Shown: positions 61,431-64,000 of the stretch, piece by piece
Layout: the number at the start of each line of letters is the position of its first letter
Position numbering within the stretch: the stretch's first letter is position 1
NCBI GenBank assembly: GCA_905182995.1
Contig: CAJJDP010000005.1
Coordinates: 186,001 to 250,000, forward strand
Length of the DNA stretch: 64,000 nucleotides
Reading direction: 5' to 3'
From: Paramecium octaurelia
Taxonomy: Eukaryota; Ciliophora; Oligohymenophorea; Peniculida; Parameciidae
Translations under genes and position numbers: made by a program
The notes under the pieces: generated by a model
Databases searched by the model: none
The model's input: the letters and a program-made list of their open reading frames with translations, nothing else
Told to the model about the DNA's origin: nothing

Positions 61431-62245
61431 TCAAAATTCTTCTGCCTGATGATTGCAACAGAAAAATAATTTCTAAAAAAAGTTTTTCTTCTTTTTTTAA
61501 CTAGAATTAGTTAGGCTTTATCTCTATTTAGTATTAGATTTGGCTGCTGATGAATTCTAGGAATTTATAAGTGTTGACGAATAATTAGTTATTTATTTAG
61601 TTGTTATCTTTAAGGAAAATTCTTTTAAATTGGTTTAATTAAGCATAGTTTAATTGGCGAAAGCTAAAAATAACTTAAATTACAATACCTGGAAAATCTT
61701 CATTTGGAGTACCTTTTTTCTTTTTTGGTATGTATAATTCATAAATATTGGTATTATGAACATCAGAGGAAAACGGAGTCTGTAAATATTAATTTTGGTC
61801 ATTGAATTGTTAGATAAAAAGTTGAATTAGATCACCGATGGTAATGTTATTATGGGCTTAAATAATCATCTCATATTTATGATCAATATTTTAATCATAC
61901 CAATAAATGAGAAATACTTCATTCTATCCTTAAATTTATGGCTAATATTTAAATATTCTAAATACTTCTTCTTCAATTACGTAAGTTTGTTCAATCAGAG
62001 ATCTTGAACTTCTTCTTTAACTGATCTATGGAGTCAATGTCAACAGACTTCCTATTATAACGTTTAAAAATACTTTGGGTTTTTATTGGCTTGTACCTGT
62101 AATTGTTTTCAGCATTTGGAAAGGCCATGGAGAGTGTAGCATTGCTTTATTTTGATTAATTTGTCGTAGATTAGTCCATATTGTCAATTGTTAATTCATC
62201 ATTGATCTAAGCAAATTTTTTTTCTTCAATACAGTTAGCAGACAT
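61431..62245 (-). CDS. Sin1/AVO1-like protein with CRIM domain (TORC2 subunit)
   Basis: 255 residues with introns of 22 and 25 nt and exact phase. It starts MSANCIEEKKFAQINDEL. A low-complexity N-terminus is followed by a ubiquitin-like fold: YWYDQNIDHKYEMIIQAHN, ITIGDLIQLFIQQFN, NIYELYIPKKKKGTPNEDFP and then AFANQTMLNQTNLKEFSL. The order (beta strand, T-I-G-D helix, YEL strand, G-x-P-x-x-DFP acidic turn, hydrophobic strand) matches the CRIM domain of Sin1, which recruits AGC-kinase substrates to TOR complex 2. No C-terminal PH domain is seen; the protein instead ends in a basic segment with a CC pair (KLFFCCNHQAEEF) that might be lipid-modified. Assignment rests on motif likeness only. Confidence 0.65.
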
Positions 62246-62355
62246 ATAATTATATTAATATTTTATTTATTTGATGTATTCTTTATCTTTAAATATGCAT
62301 TTACGAACAATTATTTAATTATAAGATATTATTTAAATCGTGTAATATATATTAT

Positions 62356-63963
62356 TCATTAATCATTTAATTGCCTTTATATAATAGCAATTTTTGAGCA
62401 AATTTCACATTTACAACTCGGATAATGCACAATATTCATTGATTTAGACTTCTTATTAGTTTTTGGAGTGAAAGTGTAATCTTAATCTTTCATAGTAAGA
62501 TAGTTATTCTTTGACTTTTTGAAGATGATATCTTTTTAGATTTACGGAAGATTGATACAAAATTCATAAACATTTTCAAAAAAGTCATCAAAATCTAAAC
62601 ATCTTTTTCGCTCCTATAATAATTTTAATACAGGCCAAAGTGTTTATATAATATTGGGAGGAAGATTATTGATTTCTTCATAAGAACATTATATTTAACC
62701 ATCTTAATTTGAATCCATTTCAGCAAATAGTTGTTTGAGGATCTTCTTCCTTTAGAGAAATACGATATCCTCTGATAATTCGTTTTTCAATCTCACATTT
62801 TAAGATTCCTTTTCTTCCATGATTTTTTATTCAGACATTAACTACAATTTTTCTGACTTTAACTTGGACTATAAATAAAGCTTCTCATGAACGGCTTATG
62901 ATTTAATCTATTCATATACGTTTTTCTGATGATGTTTAAGCATAAGGGCTTCTACATATTTTAGGTCGATATAATAATTGCCGAGTTTTGATGTCAACGT
63001 TTTCATACTTCATTTTAATTAATTCCCTTCTTTCCTTCTATTCTTCCTACTTCTTTTCCATTCTGGTTAAGAAATCTTCATCAATCTTAATATTCTAGTT
63101 TACTGAAGGTTTGAATGTACATTCAGGAATATCATATTCTGGTTGTGAGTACATTCTGTTTCTTGCTTATTCATATAATTCATCAAATACGTTCTCATAA
63201 TGTTGTTTCTCTCTAATATAATGACTCATTTATTTAGATCTAATTGATATTATATGATCTTACAATTCATTTATCTGAGGTACAAAATTATACTCCTTCC
63301 CTTATTCATCCAAAAATACCTATTGAATTTGCTTATCTTTTAGAGTACCCTTCTCTCTCATATAACCATTTTTACGATACCCAGCTTATTCCTTAAATAA
63401 GTCAATGAATTACTAAATACCAAATAGATTTTTGTTTGATTGCTTAGTTTAGGAGTTTATTATAACTGCTGTTATTCCTATTCTTATTTTTCTGTTTAAT
63501 ACTATTTTATTTAATTTTCTCTTTATTCTTTCTTCTTTTAAGCCAATTAATAGAGTCTCTCACCTGGTTATTCTGACTCTTTAGTTGAATATGATTGCAA
63601 ATTTTTAGAGTAATAATTTTACTATTGTAATTTATGTTAACTTTGATAATTTTCACTATTTGTATTGCTGTTGATTTGCTTTATTAGTACATTTTATGCA
63701 TTCTTGTCTAATTAGTGCAAATGACAAAATTCTGATACTTTCAATTTTGGATCATCATCTTAATATATCATTAACTATTCCACTTGATTGGAACTCAAAT
63801 TTACATTTAATATTAATTTTATTTTTTTTTGTTTTGTGGTTTCAGGTGTTTTTGTAAGGTAAGTGTTATCAGTAGCTCTTGTTTAATTCTATGGTGATTT
63901 GCTTGTTTATTTTTATGGAGTACCATCCAATCCCAGTTCCTCAAGTAATGCTTCGTAATTCAT
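62356..63963 (-). CDS. Glutamine-rich protein with EF-hand-like loop, conserved repeats of R-P-K type
   Basis: About 525 residues. It begins MNYEALLEELGLDGTPQKQ at 63963. The middle has KQIQQVFLDEQGKEYNFVPQ, EYDIPECTFKPSVNQNI and LLYRPKICRSPYAQ, the FxPxxN / RPKI pattern common in ciliate cytoskeletal proteins. Near the end comes LFAEMDSNQDGQIQCSYEEI, an EF-hand loop with D-S-N-Q-D-G-Q-I spacing. The C-terminus has a CKCEICSK pair. One 29-nt intron fits. A +1 shift at the T5 run 62921-62925 separates the two halves; dropping one base gives an exact codon count. Function unknown; a calcium-responsive cytoskeletal or basal-body role is only suggested. TGA stop at 62356-62358. Confidence 0.65.
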
Positions 63964-64000
63964 TTGATTTACAGTTAATTTATTTATTATATATATTACA

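Overview
The window reads as somatic (macronuclear-type) DNA of a ciliate, most likely Paramecium or a close relative. TAA and TAG occur inside almost every reading frame and must code for glutamine, and TGA is the only codon that ends the proteins. Base composition is very AT-rich. Spliceosomal introns are tiny (about 18-41 nt, most 21-29) and bounded by GT(A)...(T)AG. Genes are packed on both strands with spacers of only tens of bases. I translated with TGA as sole stop and checked for most genes that length minus introns is a whole number of codons. No rRNA, tRNA, CRISPR array, telomeric repeat or mobile element was recognised.

Layout, left to right. 1-7.5 kb: 3' end of a TmcB-like membrane protein, a dual-specificity pseudophosphatase, two overlapping tandem 14-3-3 genes, and a PAS-like protein. 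7.8-19.2 kb: CFAP57 (ciliary WD40/coiled coil), two small proteins, a cyclin, a protein kinase, an RRM/SPOC RNA-binding protein, and a gene with in-frame stops. 19.5-28 kb: inorganic pyrophosphatase, sedoheptulose-/fructose-bisphosphatase, RBM8A/Y14, a RING protein, a CDCA7-type zinc-finger protein, and dynein light chain 1. 28-31.3 kb: a C2 protein and a RING/B-box gene inside a perfect 1189-bp direct duplication whose copies meet at a single N, almost certainly an assembly artefact. 31.6-37.4 kb: a large cysteine-rich surface protein, then degenerate AT-rich sequence. 37.4-48.4 kb: a CCT-motif protein, a small membrane protein, exosome RRP41, an ABHD17-like hydrolase, a Q-rich coiled-coil/EF-hand protein, and signal peptide peptidase. 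48.5-64 kb: a complete-looking inner-arm dynein heavy chain, a Sin1/AVO1-like TORC2 subunit, and an EF-hand protein.

The genes are not an operon or island. Functional themes recur: motile cilia (CFAP57, LC1, dynein heavy chain), RNA handling (Y14, SPOC protein, RRP41) and signalling (14-3-3, kinase, cyclin, Sin1, pseudophosphatase, C2). Several introns whose length is a multiple of three carry an in-frame TGA, as expected if retained introns are caught by nonsense-mediated decay, the pathway in which the Y14-containing exon junction complex takes part in many eukaryotes.

Caution on quality: at seven or more places a frame is broken where dropping one base from a short homopolymer would rejoin it. 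These look like base-calling errors rather than pseudogenes. I did not find a new self-contained biological system. The most unusual real signals are the ATGA-overlapping 14-3-3 pair (one copy lacking a key phosphate-binding lysine), a start codon possibly assembled by splicing, and a gene with two in-frame TGA codons.
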